In this document: one piece after another, positions 8,842 to 17,390 of the stretch
Layout: each line of letters opens with the position of its first letter
Numbering within the stretch: position 1 is the first letter of the stretch
The notes under the pieces: model-generated
What the model was told of the DNA's origin: nothing
The model's input: only the letters and a program-made list of their open reading frames with translations
The model's database searches: none
Position numbers and translations under genes: made by a program
From: CAVQFO01 sp963711725
GTDB taxonomy: Bacteria; Pseudomonadota; Gammaproteobacteria; Nitrococcales; Aquisalimonadaceae
DNA: 64,000 nt
Direction: 5' to 3'
Assembly: GCA_963711725.1 (NCBI GenBank)
Contig: CAVQFO010000022.1
Span: 124,001 to 188,000, forward strand

Positions 8842-9879
8842 ATGGATATTGCTGACCTGCTTGCCTTCGGCGTCAAGAACAACGCCTCCGACCTGCATTT
8901 GTCCGCGGGATTGCCGCCCATGATACGAGTCGACGGCGATGTCCGTCGAATCAATGTGCCGGCGCTGGACCACAAGTCCGTCCACGGCATGATTTACGAC
9001 ATCATGAACGACAAGCAGCGCAAGGATTACGAGGAGTTCTACGAAACCGACTTCTCCTTCGAGATCCCGAATCTGGCTCGCTTTCGCGTCAATGCGTTCA
9101 ACCACAACCGGGGGGCCGGCTCGGTGTTCCGGACCATTCCCTCCAATGTCTTGAGCCTGGAGGAGCTGGGAGCGCCGGAGGTGTTCAAGACCATTTCCGA
9201 TAATCCCCGCGGACTGGTGCTGGTAACCGGCCCCACGGGTTCGGGCAAGTCCACCACGCTGGCGGCGATGATCAACTACAAGAACGAGAACTACTACGAG
9301 CACATCCTCACCATCGAGGACCCCATCGAGTTCGTGCACGAGTCCAAGAAATGCCTGGTCAACCAGCGCGAGGTGCATCGCGACACGCTGGGCTTCAACG
9401 AGGCGCTGCGCTCGGCACTGCGTGAGGACCCGGACATGGTGCTGGTGGGTGAGTTGCGTGACCTGGAGACCATCCGTCTGGCGCTGACCGCGGCCGAGAC
9501 CGGCCATCTGGTGTTCGGCACCTTGCATACCAGTTCCGCGGCCAAGACCATTGACCGTATCATCGACGTGTTCCCGGCGGCCGAGAAATCCATGGTACGT
9601 TCCATGCTCTCGGAATCCCTGCGGGCGGTTATTTCCCAGACGCTGCTGAAGAAGGTGGGCGGCGGCCGCATCGCGGCGCACGAGATCATGATCGGCACGC
9701 CGGCTATCCGGAACCTGATCCGCGAGGACAAGGTGGCGCAGATGTACTCGTCGATCCAGACGGGCCAGGCCGTGGGGATGCAGACCCTGGATCAGTGCCT
9801 GCAGGGCATGGTGCGCCAGGGCCAGGTCAGCAAACAGGACGCTCGCACCAAGGCGACCAATAAAGACGTATTTAGCTAA
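8842..9879 (+). CDS. pilT: Type IV pilus retraction ATPase PilT
   Basis: A 345-residue hexameric ATPase that depolymerises the type IV pilus and powers twitching motility. Walker A GPTGSGKST is at residues 130-138. The Asp box and His box appear as HILTIEDPIEFVH and ETGHLVFGTLHTSSAAKTIDRIIDVFP. AIRNLIREDKVAQMYSSIQTG is the AIRNLIRE motif required for retraction in PilT. I start at 8842 (MDIADLLAFGVKNNASDLHLS), matching known PilT; earlier in-frame codons are not conserved. pilU follows after 36 bases, so they are likely co-transcribed. Confidence 0.97.
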   Translation: MDIADLLAFGVKNNASDLHLSAGLPPMIRVDGDVRRINVPALDHKSVHGMIYDIMNDKQRKDYEEFYETDFSFEIPNLARFRVNAFNHNRGAGSVFRTIPSNVLSLEELGAPEVFKTISDNPRGLVLVTGPTGSGKSTTLAAMINYKNENYYEHILTIEDPIEFVHESKKCLVNQREVHRDTLGFNEALRSALREDPDMVLVGELRDLETIRLALTAAETGHLVFGTLHTSSAAKTIDRIIDVFPAAEKSMVRSMLSESLRAVISQTLLKKVGGGRIAAHEIMIGTPAIRNLIREDKVAQMYSSIQTGQAVGMQTLDQCLQGMVRQGQVSKQDARTKATNKDVFS

Positions 9880-9915
9880 TCCGGCTGCGCGTAGCCGGAG
9901 CGGAGGGGGCCGACG

Positions 9916-11048
9916 ATGGACTTCAATGCTCTACTGGAGCTGATGGTCAACAAGAAGAGCTCGGATCTGTTCATCACCGCGGGCATGCCGCCGTCGATGA
10001 AGATCGCCGGGCGCATTACTCCGGTGACCAAGACCAAGCTCACCGCCGAGCAGGCCCGGCAAGTGGTGTTCTCGATCATGAACGAGCATCAGCGGGCGGA
10101 GTTCGAGCGCAGTCACGAGTGCAATTTCGCCATTAGCGCCACCGGCCTGGGGCGCTTCCGCGTCAGTGCGTTCTTCCAGCGCAACAATGCGGGCATGGTG
10201 CTGCGCCGGATCGAGACCAAGATCCCCACGCCCGAGGAATTGAGCCTGCCGCCGGTGATCGAGGAACTGGCCATGACCAAGCGCGGGCTGGTGATCTTCG
10301 TGGGCGCCACCGGCACCGGCAAGTCCACCTCGCTGGCGGCGATGATCGGCCACCGTAACCGCAACAGCACCGGCCACATCATCACCATCGAAGATCCCAT
10401 CGAATACATTCACCAACACGCCGGCTGCATCGTTACCCAGCGCGAGGTAGGTATCGATACCGAGAGCTTCGAGATCGCTCTGAAGAACACCCTGCGCCAG
10501 GCCCCGGACGTGATCCTGATCGGTGAGATCCGTAGCCGGGATACCATGGATTACGCCGTGGCCTTCGCCGAAACCGGCCATCTGTGTCTGGCAACCTTGC
10601 ATGCCAACAACGCCAACCAGGCCATGGACCGTATCGTCAACTTCTTCCCGCCGGAGCGGCACAACCAGCTGTTCATGGATCTGTCGCTGAACCTCAAGGG
10701 GGTCATCGCCCAGCAGCTGATTCCCACGCCGGACGGCAAGGGTCGCGTCCCCGCGGTGGAGGTCCTGCTGGGGACGCCGCTGATCGCGGACAAGATCCGC
10801 AACGGCGAAGTGCACGAGATCAAGGACATCATGAAACGCTCCAACGAGCAGGGCATGCAGACCTTCGATCAGCACCTGTTCCGGCTCTACAAGAGGGCGT
10901 CATTACCTACGACGATGCCATTCGCTATGCCGATTCCGCCAACGAGGTCCGCCTGCAGGCGAAGCTGGAGTCCGAGGGCGCCGACGAACGGTTTGCCAAG
11001 GTTACGGACAGCATGATGCTGATGGACGACGATTCGCGCCGCCAGTGA
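9916..11048 (+). CDS. pilU: PilT-like accessory retraction ATPase PilU, with one-base frameshift near the C-terminus
   Basis: PilU is the second, PilT-dependent retraction ATPase. The start MDFNALLELMVNKKSSDLFI, Walker A GATGTGKST (residues 130-138), IITIEDPIEYIHQH and ETGHLCLATLHANNANQAMDR identify it. After FRLYK (bases to 10893) the frame breaks: restoring one G (AAG GAG GGC for the observed AAGAGGGC) continues as EGVITYDDAIRYADSANEVR..., the normal PilU ending, to the stop at 11046-11048. Restored length is 377 residues, as usual. As written, translation ends at 11016 with about 40 foreign residues. I judge this to be a probable sequencing deletion, since everything else is intact. Confidence 0.93.
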
Positions 11049-11090
11049 CCCGGCAACGGGCATGCATGCGTTGATCAGGGGAAACCGTTG

Positions 11091-11166
11091 ACCACAGAGG
11101 CACGGAGCACACAGAGGATAAGAGAATGCATACTGGCTTTCTCTGTGTGCTCCGTGCCTCTGTGGT
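11091..11166. repeat. Perfect 26-bp inverted repeat, CCACAGAGG family
   Basis: The arm 11091-11116 (starts ACCACAGAGGCACGGAG) is exactly the reverse complement of 11141-11166, with a 24-base loop. It would form a long stable hairpin after pilU. Related, less perfect copies occur at 11293-11372, 34799-34909 and 56493-56573. Function is unknown; such repeats recur between genes in many proteobacteria. Confidence 0.85.
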
Positions 11167-11219
11167 GAGAAGCATTTTTTGCGGTTGGGCTGCGCCCGGC
11201 GGGCGTTCGCGGCGGGGAG

Positions 11220-11474
11220 CGCCGCTCCCGTATGGATCGCATCGCAAGACATGCTGCATCGGGCGTAGTGCGACGATCAGGGTGGGATTCGAACCACAGA
11301 GGTCACGGAGTCGCACAGAGGAAAAGAAAGCCGTCTTGTCTTCACTCTGTGGAACTCCGTGCCCTCTGTGGTCAATGCTTTCCAGGTCAACGGTCCGGCG
11401 GTGTCACCGGAGGGCCGGTTTGCGCTGCGCTAATCCGACCCGCCTCCTGCCATGTAGTCCATGAGGTTTACGGA
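11220..11474. repeat. Dispersed ~255-bp non-coding repeat, copy A
   Basis: This stretch aligns along its whole length with 56422-56680. Both contain a GACATGCTG segment, an imperfect CCACAGAGG inverted repeat (here 11293-11372), a GCTGCGCTAATCCGAC segment and an end reading CATGAGGT. With the perfect inverted repeat just upstream, it fills the 419-base gap between pilU and the PyrK-like gene. The stop codon of that gene lies within the repeat end. It has no coding frame that I trust. Confidence 0.75.
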
Positions 11475-12148
11475 TGAACCAGGCTGAATCTCAGGTCCGC
11501 GGCTAGCGGCTGCAGGGCCTCTGCCAGGGCTTTGGGCCCGAAGGCGTAGATCGGCTGATCATCAGATGAGGTCGCCTTCCGCCAGCATTCGAAAAGCTCC
11601 ACCACCGAACCCTCGAAACACCCCGGCAGTCCGGCGGCGTGCGCCAGGCGGGCGGGTATGCCGGCGGTTTCCAGCATGGGGGCGGTGGCGATGGCATCGG
11701 GTGGAAGCCCCGGGACCACGAACTGGGAGGGGCGGTGGCGAAAGGGAAAGGCCGCATCGGTTTCCAGCAGAACCAGGGGCGGCGTACGGCCGGCGCCGAC
11801 AAGGCGCGCCAGGAACAGCGCCGGGCCGATTCCGAGGCCCTGGCCAATCACCACCAGGGGCTGGTCCGCTCCGGGAAGCGACACGGCGTCGCCGCTTGGC
11901 TCGGCATCCAGTTCCGCGCCTCGGCGCAGTTGAGCGACGGGCTCGTCGGGTTCGGACGGGAGCAGGCAGGCGACCCAGTTCTCCTTGGAGGAGGCGTCCA
12001 TGATGGGGGCGGTGTACGGACGTCCGGCCACGGACAGCGCCAGCCGGTGTCCGGGGGCCATGCCGGCGGGGTGTTGCGGATGCTCCAGGCGCAGCAGCCG
12101 CCAGCCGCCCGGCAGGGCGGTGTTGTCGGCGAGGCGCCAGGCGTTCAT
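11468..12148 (-). CDS. PyrK-like ferredoxin-reductase-fold protein
   Basis: A 226-residue protein whose start ATG overlaps the pyrX stop by three bases, so it closes the pyr operon. The N-terminal half (WRLLRLEHPQHPAGMAPGHR) looks like the FAD-domain beta barrel of PyrK, the electron-transfer subunit of dihydroorotate dehydrogenase. QPLVVIGQGLGIGPALFLA near residues 96-114 looks like the nucleotide-binding loop. The four-cysteine 2Fe-2S motif of true PyrK is missing: the three cysteines are scattered. So it may be a derived oxidoreductase subunit or a non-redox relative. The fold assignment is moderate; the role is inferred only from position. Confidence 0.6.
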   Translation of the reverse strand: MNAWRLADNTALPGGWRLLRLEHPQHPAGMAPGHRLALSVAGRPYTAPIMDASSKENWVACLLPSEPDEPVAQLRRGAELDAEPSGDAVSLPGADQPLVVIGQGLGIGPALFLARLVGAGRTPPLVLLETDAAFPFRHRPSQFVVPGLPPDAIATAPMLETAGIPARLAHAAGLPGCFEGSVVELFECWRKATSSDDQPIYAFGPKALAEALQPLAADLRFSLVHP

Positions 12149-13431
12149 TGCGAAGCGGCGGTATAGATCAGCTCGCCGCCCACCAGCGTGTGGCGTACCC
12201 GGCCTTCGAATTCCCATCCACCGAAGGGGGAGTTGCGGCCTCGGCTGACCATGTTCGCGGTATCGAAGAACCAGCGCTCCTTGGGGTCGAACAGGACCAG
12301 GTCGGCGGCCGCGCCCGGTGCCAACCGGCCGCCCTCCAGGCCCACCACGGCGGCAGGGCCGCTGGTAACCCGGGCCAGGGCCGTGGGCAGGTCCATCAGG
12401 CCTTCTTCCACCAGCCGCAAGGTCAGCGCCAGGAAGGAATCGAGGGCCGAAATGCCGGGTAGCGCCTCGGTGAAGGGGACCTCCTTGGCGTCCGGCTGAT
12501 GGGGTTGGTGGTCGGAGCAGATGGCGGTGATGGTACCGTCGGCCACGGCGCGACGCAGGGCGTCGCGGTCGTCCTGACCACGCAGCGGCGGCCGCACGTA
12601 GCAAAGGCTGTTGAAGCCGGTGACGTCCATTTCCGTGAGGAACAACTGATGGGCGGCCACGTCGGCGCTGACAGGCAGGCCCTTGGCCGCGGCGTCCGCG
12701 ACCAGCGCCGCGCCGGCTGCGGTGGACAGCGGTGTGAAATGCACCCGGGCACCGGTTTCCTGTACCAAGGCCAGATCTCGTCCCAGGGCGGCGGTTTCGG
12801 CCGCCGCCGGGATGCTGGGTATGCCCAGCCGCCCGGATACCCAACCTTCGTGCATGTAACCGCCCTCGCTGAGATAAGGGTCGGCCGGGGTCAGAAATAC
12901 CGTGAGATCGAAGGTGGCTGCGTATTCCAGAGCGCGGCGCAGCACCAGGCTGTTGGTGACCGGGCGGCCGCCGTCGCTGACGGCCACGCAGCCGGCGTCC
13001 TTGAGCGCGGCCATTTCGGTCAGGTGCTGGCCTTCCAGATCTTTGGTCAGCGCGCCCAGGACGGCGATCCGGGACTGCCCCGCCTCCCGGGCGAAGCGCG
13101 CCATCAACTCCACTTCGGAGGGAGAGTCGATCCGGTGGCGGGCGTCGGGTACCGCGCACACGGTGGTGATGCCGCCGGCGGCGGCGGCGCGGGTCTCGGA
13201 GGCGACGGTGGCACGGGATTCGCCCGCGCTTTCCTGCAGTCTGGCGCCCAGATCAATCAGGCCGGGAGCGGCCACCAGGCCGGCGGCGTCCAGCGTGCGG
13301 TCCGGCTCGAAGCCGTCCGGCGTCTGGCCTGCGGCCAGGATTCGGCCGTCGGCCAGGTGCAGGTCGCAGACTTCGTCCAGCCCACCCGCCGGGTCGACGA
13401 CGCGGGCCCCTTTGATCAGCATGCGGCTCAT
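12145..13431 (-). CDS. pyrX: Dihydroorotase-like protein PyrX (probably non-catalytic)
   Basis: A 428-residue amidohydrolase-fold protein overlapping pyrB by four bases. In Pseudomonas the equivalent pyrC' protein is an inactive dihydroorotase needed to assemble the ATCase complex. The metal-binding HxH of active dihydroorotases is absent: the sequence reads PGLIDLGARLQESAG (DLGARL at residues 60-65) in place of DxHxHLR. Other regions are conserved, for example GGITTVCAVPDARHRIDS and ICSDHQPHQPDAKEVPF. I therefore call it a structural partner of PyrB; a true dihydroorotase must be elsewhere in the genome. Confidence 0.88.
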   Translation of the reverse strand: MSRMLIKGARVVDPAGGLDEVCDLHLADGRILAAGQTPDGFEPDRTLDAAGLVAAPGLIDLGARLQESAGESRATVASETRAAAAGGITTVCAVPDARHRIDSPSEVELMARFAREAGQSRIAVLGALTKDLEGQHLTEMAALKDAGCVAVSDGGRPVTNSLVLRRALEYAATFDLTVFLTPADPYLSEGGYMHEGWVSGRLGIPSIPAAAETAALGRDLALVQETGARVHFTPLSTAAGAALVADAAAKGLPVSADVAAHQLFLTEMDVTGFNSLCYVRPPLRGQDDRDALRRAVADGTITAICSDHQPHQPDAKEVPFTEALPGISALDSFLALTLRLVEEGLMDLPTALARVTSGPAAVVGLEGGRLAPGAAADLVLFDPKERWFFDTANMVSRGRNSPFGGWEFEGRVRHTLVGGELIYTAASQ

Positions 13432-14387
13432 GCCTTGGCCTCCCGAGGTGCCAGCGCCATGGACATCACCGCCATGCGCACGGCGATACCGTTGGTGACC
13501 TGATCGAGGATCACCGAGCGCGGGCCGTCGGCCACGGCGGATTCGATTTCAACGCCCCGGTTGATGGGCCCGGGATGCATCACGATGGCATCCGGCTTGG
13601 CCACGGCCAACCGCTCTTCGGTGAGCCCGTAGAGGCGGTAGAATTCCTGTTCGCTGGGCAGCAGCGCGCCCTGCATGCGTTCGCGTTGCAGGCGCAGCAT
13701 GATGACCACGTCCACGTCCTTCAGGCCCTGGTCCAGGTCGTAGTAGACATGGGCGCCCAGGCGTTCCACGTCGCGCGGCAGCAGCGTGCGGGGCGCGATC
13801 ACCCGGACCTCTCCGGCCCCCAGGCCGTTGAGTGCGTGGATCTGCGAGCGGGCGACCCGTGAGTGAAGGATGTCGCCGACGATGGCCACTCGCAGCGGCT
13901 CGAAATCGCCCTTGAATTTGCGGATGGTGAACATGTCCAGCATGGCCTGGGTGGGGTGGGCGTGGCGGCCGTCGCCGGCGTTGATCACGCTCAGTCCGGG
14001 GCCGACGTGCTCGGCGATAAAGTGGGCGGCGCCGCTGGCGGCGTGGCGCACCACGAACATGTCGCACTGCATCGCCTCCAGGTTCTGGAGCATGTCCAGC
14101 AGGCTTTCGCCCTTCTGGGTGGCGGAGGTGGCGATGTTGATGTTGAGCACGTCCGCCGACAACCGCTTGGCGGCCAGCTCGAAAGTGGTGCGGGTGCGGG
14201 TGCTGGCCTCGAAGAAGAGATTGACCACCGTGCGTCCCCGCAGCAGCGGCACCTTCTTGACCGATTTGTCGATCACTTCGCCGAAGGACTCCGCGGTGTC
14301 CAGGATCTGGGTCAGCAGCTCCCGGGGGAGCCCTTCGGTGGTGAGGAAATGGCGCAGTTGGCCACTTTGGTCGAGCTGGATGTTCAT
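13428..14387 (-). CDS. pyrB: Aspartate carbamoyltransferase catalytic subunit
   Basis: A 319-residue enzyme catalysing carbamoyl-aspartate formation, the committed pyrimidine step. The carbamoyl-phosphate loop FFEASTRTRTTFE is at residues 58-70, with NAGDGRHAHPTQAMLD near 136-151 and the C-terminal IVMHPGPINRGVEI. The start ATG at 14385-14387 gives MNIQLDQSGQLRHFLTTEGL. It overlaps pyrR upstream and pyrX downstream by four bases each, so PyrR, PyrB and PyrX are probably made together. There is no pyrI regulatory subunit gene nearby, consistent with the pyrX-type ATCase. Confidence 0.96.
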   Translation of the reverse strand: MNIQLDQSGQLRHFLTTEGLPRELLTQILDTAESFGEVIDKSVKKVPLLRGRTVVNLFFEASTRTRTTFELAAKRLSADVLNINIATSATQKGESLLDMLQNLEAMQCDMFVVRHAASGAAHFIAEHVGPGLSVINAGDGRHAHPTQAMLDMFTIRKFKGDFEPLRVAIVGDILHSRVARSQIHALNGLGAGEVRVIAPRTLLPRDVERLGAHVYYDLDQGLKDVDVVIMLRLQRERMQGALLPSEQEFYRLYGLTEERLAVAKPDAIVMHPGPINRGVEIESAVADGPRSVILDQVTNGIAVRMAVMSMALAPREAKA

Positions 14388-14890
14388 GAAGCCTTCCTGA
14401 TGGTCAACTCCAGCGGATCGGGGCCCACCAGTTTCACCTGTTCGCCGGCGTTCAGGTCGATGGTGCGGCCGGCCACGTCGGCACGGATGGGCAGTTCGCG
14501 CCCCCCGCGATCCACCAGGACGGCCAGCAGAATGGCGCCGGGGCGGCCGTAGTCGAAAATCTCGTTCATGGCGGCGCGTACGGTGCGGCCACTGTAGAGC
14601 ACGTCGTCCACCAGGACCACGGTGCGATCTTCCACGGTGAAGGGCAGATTGGATGGCCGGACCCGCGGGTGCATGCCGGCGCGGCTGAAATCGTCCCGGT
14701 AAAAGGAAATGTCCAGGGTGCCCAGAGGTTCCCCGATGGCCAGCAGATCGTGCAGCCTCTGGGCCACCCAGGCGCCGCCGGTGTGGATCCCGACCATGAC
14801 CGGGTCCTGCACGTGGCGGCGTTCCAATTCGGCGGACAGGCGGCCCGCCATGTCCTCGATCAGCGCTTCCACTTCGTTGAGCTGAGTCAT
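14384..14890 (-). CDS. pyrR: Bifunctional pyr operon regulator / uracil phosphoribosyltransferase PyrR
   Basis: A 168-residue type I phosphoribosyltransferase. The PRPP-binding loop VVLVDDVLYSGRTV is at residues 91-104, and VMVGIHTGGAWVAQRL and the flexible SFYRDDFSRAGMHPRV match PyrR. In Firmicutes PyrR attenuates pyr mRNA; in gammaproteobacteria its regulatory role is less certain. It overlaps ruvX upstream (four bases) and pyrB downstream. I could not recognise a PyrR-type antiterminator in the tightly packed operon. Confidence 0.93.
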   Translation of the reverse strand: MTQLNEVEALIEDMAGRLSAELERRHVQDPVMVGIHTGGAWVAQRLHDLLAIGEPLGTLDISFYRDDFSRAGMHPRVRPSNLPFTVEDRTVVLVDDVLYSGRTVRAAMNEIFDYGRPGAILLAVLVDRGGRELPIRADVAGRTIDLNAGEQVKLVGPDPLELTIRKAS

Positions 14891-15309
14891 TGCTTATCCG
14901 CCAGCCAGGTCTCCAGGATGATCTTGGCCGCCATTCTATCGACGGTCTCTTTGTCTTGGCGAGCCCCGGACGGCATTTCCCGCATCCGCTCCCGGGCTTC
15001 CATGGAGCTGAGGCCTTCGTCCACCCGATGAACGGGCAACCCGAAACGCCCTTCCAGGCGACGGCTGAAGCGGTCCGTCGCCAATGTGAAGTCGCTCTCG
15101 GTGCCGTCGGCCTGGAGGGGGCGGCCGACCACCAGCGCGTCCGGTTTCCATAGTTCCAGCAGTTCGGTGATGCGCCGCCAGTCCACTTGGCCGCGGTTTG
15201 GACAGCGCAGCGTTTCAAGCGGCCGTGCGCCGCCGGTTATCGATTCGCCCACGGCCACGCCGATGCGGCGCAGGCCGAAGTCGAAGGCGAGATAGGTTTT
15301 CGCTGGCAT
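14887..15309 (-). CDS. ruvX: Holliday junction resolvase-like pre-16S rRNA nuclease YqgF/RuvX
   Basis: A 140-residue RNase H-fold nuclease family protein implicated in 16S rRNA 5'-end maturation. The first strand TYLAFDFGLRRIGVAVGE carries the leading acidic residue, and HRVDEGLSSMEARERM and a late DRMAAKIILETWL complete the pattern. It lies between yqgE and pyrR, overlapping the latter. The ATG at 15309 is the only reasonable start. Confidence 0.93.
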   Translation of the reverse strand: MPAKTYLAFDFGLRRIGVAVGESITGGARPLETLRCPNRGQVDWRRITELLELWKPDALVVGRPLQADGTESDFTLATDRFSRRLEGRFGLPVHRVDEGLSSMEARERMREMPSGARQDKETVDRMAAKIILETWLADKQ

Positions 15310-15355
15310 GGGCTGTCGGGAGTCCCGTGGTCGGGCGCCGGGCGGGAGCAGGCTC

Positions 15356-15919
15356 CTAGGCGTGGCCGGCGTCCTGGGACAGTAGCGAGAGGTCCACTCC
15401 CAGCAGCGCCGCCGCGGCGCGCCAACGCTGCTCGCTGTCCTTGCCGAAGAGGACGTCCGCGTCCGCCGGGCCGCTCAGCCAGGCGTTCTCGGCCATTTCG
15501 TCTTCCAGTTGCCCGGCACCCCAGCCGGCATACCCCAGGGCCACCAGATAATGGGCCGGGCCGTTTTCCTCGGCGATGGCCTGAAGGATGTCCTTGGAGG
15601 TGGTGACGGTGATTTCGTCGGAGACCCGCATGGAGGAGTCCCATTTGCCGCCGGGTTGATGCAGCACGAATCCCCGGTCGCGCTGGACCGGGCCGCCCAG
15701 GTATACGGTCCGCTGTTCGGTTTCGCTGTTACGGGCTTCGAAGCCCAGGTGGTCCAGCAATTCGCCGAGTTTCAGGTCGGTGGGCCGGTTGATGACGATG
15801 CCCAGGGCGCCTTCCTGGTTGTGCTCGCAGATATAGGTCACCGTCTGGTGGAAATTGGGGTCCGCCAGGCTGGGCATCGCGATCAAGAAATGGTTCGCCA
15901 GAGATTCATGTTCACTCAT
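15356..15919 (-). CDS. yqgE: UPF0301 family protein YqgE/AlgH
   Basis: A 187-residue cytosolic protein of the YqgE/AlgH family, once proposed as a transcriptional regulator and still without a firm function. NHFLIAMPSLADPNFHQTVTYICEHNQEGALGIVINRP is the diagnostic N-terminus, and VALGYAGWGAGQLEDEM the diagnostic C-terminal motif. I start at 15919 (MSEHESLANHF) rather than twelve codons upstream because it matches family length. ruvX follows 46 bases later. Confidence 0.93.
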   Translation of the reverse strand: MSEHESLANHFLIAMPSLADPNFHQTVTYICEHNQEGALGIVINRPTDLKLGELLDHLGFEARNSETEQRTVYLGGPVQRDRGFVLHQPGGKWDSSMRVSDEITVTTSKDILQAIAEENGPAHYLVALGYAGWGAGQLEDEMAENAWLSGPADADVLFGKDSEQRWRAAAALLGVDLSLLSQDAGHA

Positions 15920-15991
15920 GGCAACAGTATCGGCCAGAGGGCTAGGTCCGAACAAGCGCCGATCCGCCGGACGGCCGGGCGCATTCTTGCC

Positions 15992-16855
15992 CTATTCCGC
16001 CGAAAGGTGGCTGTTGCCGCCTACGAACTGCCACGTGCGGGTGATTACCAGGAGGTCTTTGCCATTGAGTACATCCGCGGGCACCGGCGCGTAGGGGCCG
16101 GCGAGCTTGACCACACGGATGGCGGCCTGGTCCAGCACACGGTAATCCGAGGGTTCCAGTACGCGCACGTTGCGAACACTGCCGTTGGGCCGGATGGTGA
16201 CCTCCAGGATGAGCTGACCGGAGAGGTCCCGGCTGCGGGCCTCCTCGGGGTAATTCAGATTGCCGACACGCTCCACTTTCTGGACCCAGGCCCGCATGTA
16301 TTCGGCGGCGGCGTGGGAGCGCGTCCTGGCCGTGATCCGCTCTTTGCTGGGGTACTTGGCGTCCAGGTTCTCGGTTTCGTCCACGGTCGCCTGGGCTTCG
16401 GCCACCTGCTGCCGCGAATCGATCAACTCGGCCAGGGTGGGCTTGGGCTCGGGTTTCGGCGTCGGTTCCGGCTGCTTGGCCGTTTTCTGCTTGCTGCGGG
16501 CGGTGTGCACGACGGGGGCTTTGTCCGGTTTCGGCGCCGGCGCTTCCCGGGGTGCGGCGGAGACCTCCGCCTGGCCCTTGCGGACATCGGGCTTTAGCGC
16601 GGCCTTTTCCGCGGGGCGATTGGCCTTCTTGCTGTGGCCCCCGCCTTCCTGATTGGCCTGGGCCAGGAAGTCGAAGTCCTTGGGCGCCTTCTTGGTCGGG
16701 GTGCGCGCCAGGGTGACTTCGATCATGGGTGGGCGATCCCGCTTGGGCGTATCCCAGGTGAAGCCCACGCCCAGCAGGAGCAGGGCATGGGCGACCACGG
16801 CCACGAACAGGGTGAGCCCCAGCCGATCGCCCGGTGTGACGGTCTCGGTGCTCAT
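15992..16855 (-). CDS. tonB: Energy transducer TonB family protein
   Basis: A 287-residue inner-membrane protein that would couple the proton-motive force to outer-membrane receptors. One membrane segment near residues 12-32 (GLTLFVAVVAHALLLLGVGF) is followed by a Lys/Pro-rich periplasmic linker containing PEPTPKPEPKP. The globular TonB C-terminal domain is visible as NYPEEARSRDLSGQLILEVTIRPNG and VRVLEPSDYRVLDQAAIRVV. No exbB/exbD genes are adjacent. The start overlaps the Gx gene stop by four bases, placing it in the gshB operon. Confidence 0.9.
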   Translation of the reverse strand: MSTETVTPGDRLGLTLFVAVVAHALLLLGVGFTWDTPKRDRPPMIEVTLARTPTKKAPKDFDFLAQANQEGGGHSKKANRPAEKAALKPDVRKGQAEVSAAPREAPAPKPDKAPVVHTARSKQKTAKQPEPTPKPEPKPTLAELIDSRQQVAEAQATVDETENLDAKYPSKERITARTRSHAAAEYMRAWVQKVERVGNLNYPEEARSRDLSGQLILEVTIRPNGSVRNVRVLEPSDYRVLDQAAIRVVKLAGPYAPVPADVLNGKDLLVITRTWQFVGGNSHLSAE

Positions 16856-17388
16856 CTCGCTTCGGCTCCGGCCAGGAATCGGTTGTCGGGTTCGAGTCGC
16901 CGAACCACCGCGAAGGCGATCAGGCCGTTGAGCAGGCCGAAGGCCACGGCGGCGGTCATCAACACCGGCAGCAGGTGCAGCATGGCCGGGTGCGGGACGA
17001 ACAGGCTGTAGGCGATCATGAACTGGGCGGCCATGTGCGCGAGACTGGCGATCAGGCTGTATCCCACCGGACCCAGGCCGGGCAGCCAGGTCGCCAGCCG
17101 CAGCGCCGCCACCGCCGCGAGCGCACCGCTGAAGCTCATGAAGAACGTGGGGGCGAGAAAGGTGCCGATGATCAGGCTGCCGGTCAGCGCCCGCAACAGC
17201 CCCACCCAGGCCGCGGTGGCCCAGCCGAACTGGACGAGGACGACGATGGTGACAATGTTCGCCAGCCCCGGCTTGATGCCCGGTACGGGGCTGGGTAGTA
17301 CCGCCTCGGCCACGTGGATGGCGATGGCCAGCGCCGTGAGGTAGGCGATGCGGTGGTCCTGCGGTGTGCTGGTAAGTTTCAACGGCAT
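16852..17388 (-). CDS. Gx transporter family membrane protein (Hpre_diP_synt_I type)
   Basis: A 178-residue hydrophobic protein with about five membrane segments. It was historically annotated as heptaprenyl diphosphate synthase component I but resembles ECF-type substrate-binding S components. IHVAEAVLPSPVPGIKPGLANIVTIVVL and LLRALTGSLIIGTFLAPTFFMSFSGAL are the family signatures. It sits between a NusG domain II gene (3 bases away) and tonB. Family members often occur with apbE, so a link to flavin or quinone-related redox functions is plausible, but the substrate is unknown. The start at 17388 is fixed by the conserved region; the frame upstream is a shadow. Confidence 0.82.
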   Translation of the reverse strand: MPLKLTSTPQDHRIAYLTALAIAIHVAEAVLPSPVPGIKPGLANIVTIVVLVQFGWATAAWVGLLRALTGSLIIGTFLAPTFFMSFSGALAAVAALRLATWLPGLGPVGYSLIASLAHMAAQFMIAYSLFVPHPAMLHLLPVLMTAAVAFGLLNGLIAFAVVRRLEPDNRFLAGAEAR

Positions 17389-17390
17389 AG

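Noticed and set aside
11281..11300. GGATTCGAACC resembling a tRNA T arm
   Set aside because: No acceptor or anticodon stems surround it; it belongs to the dispersed repeat.
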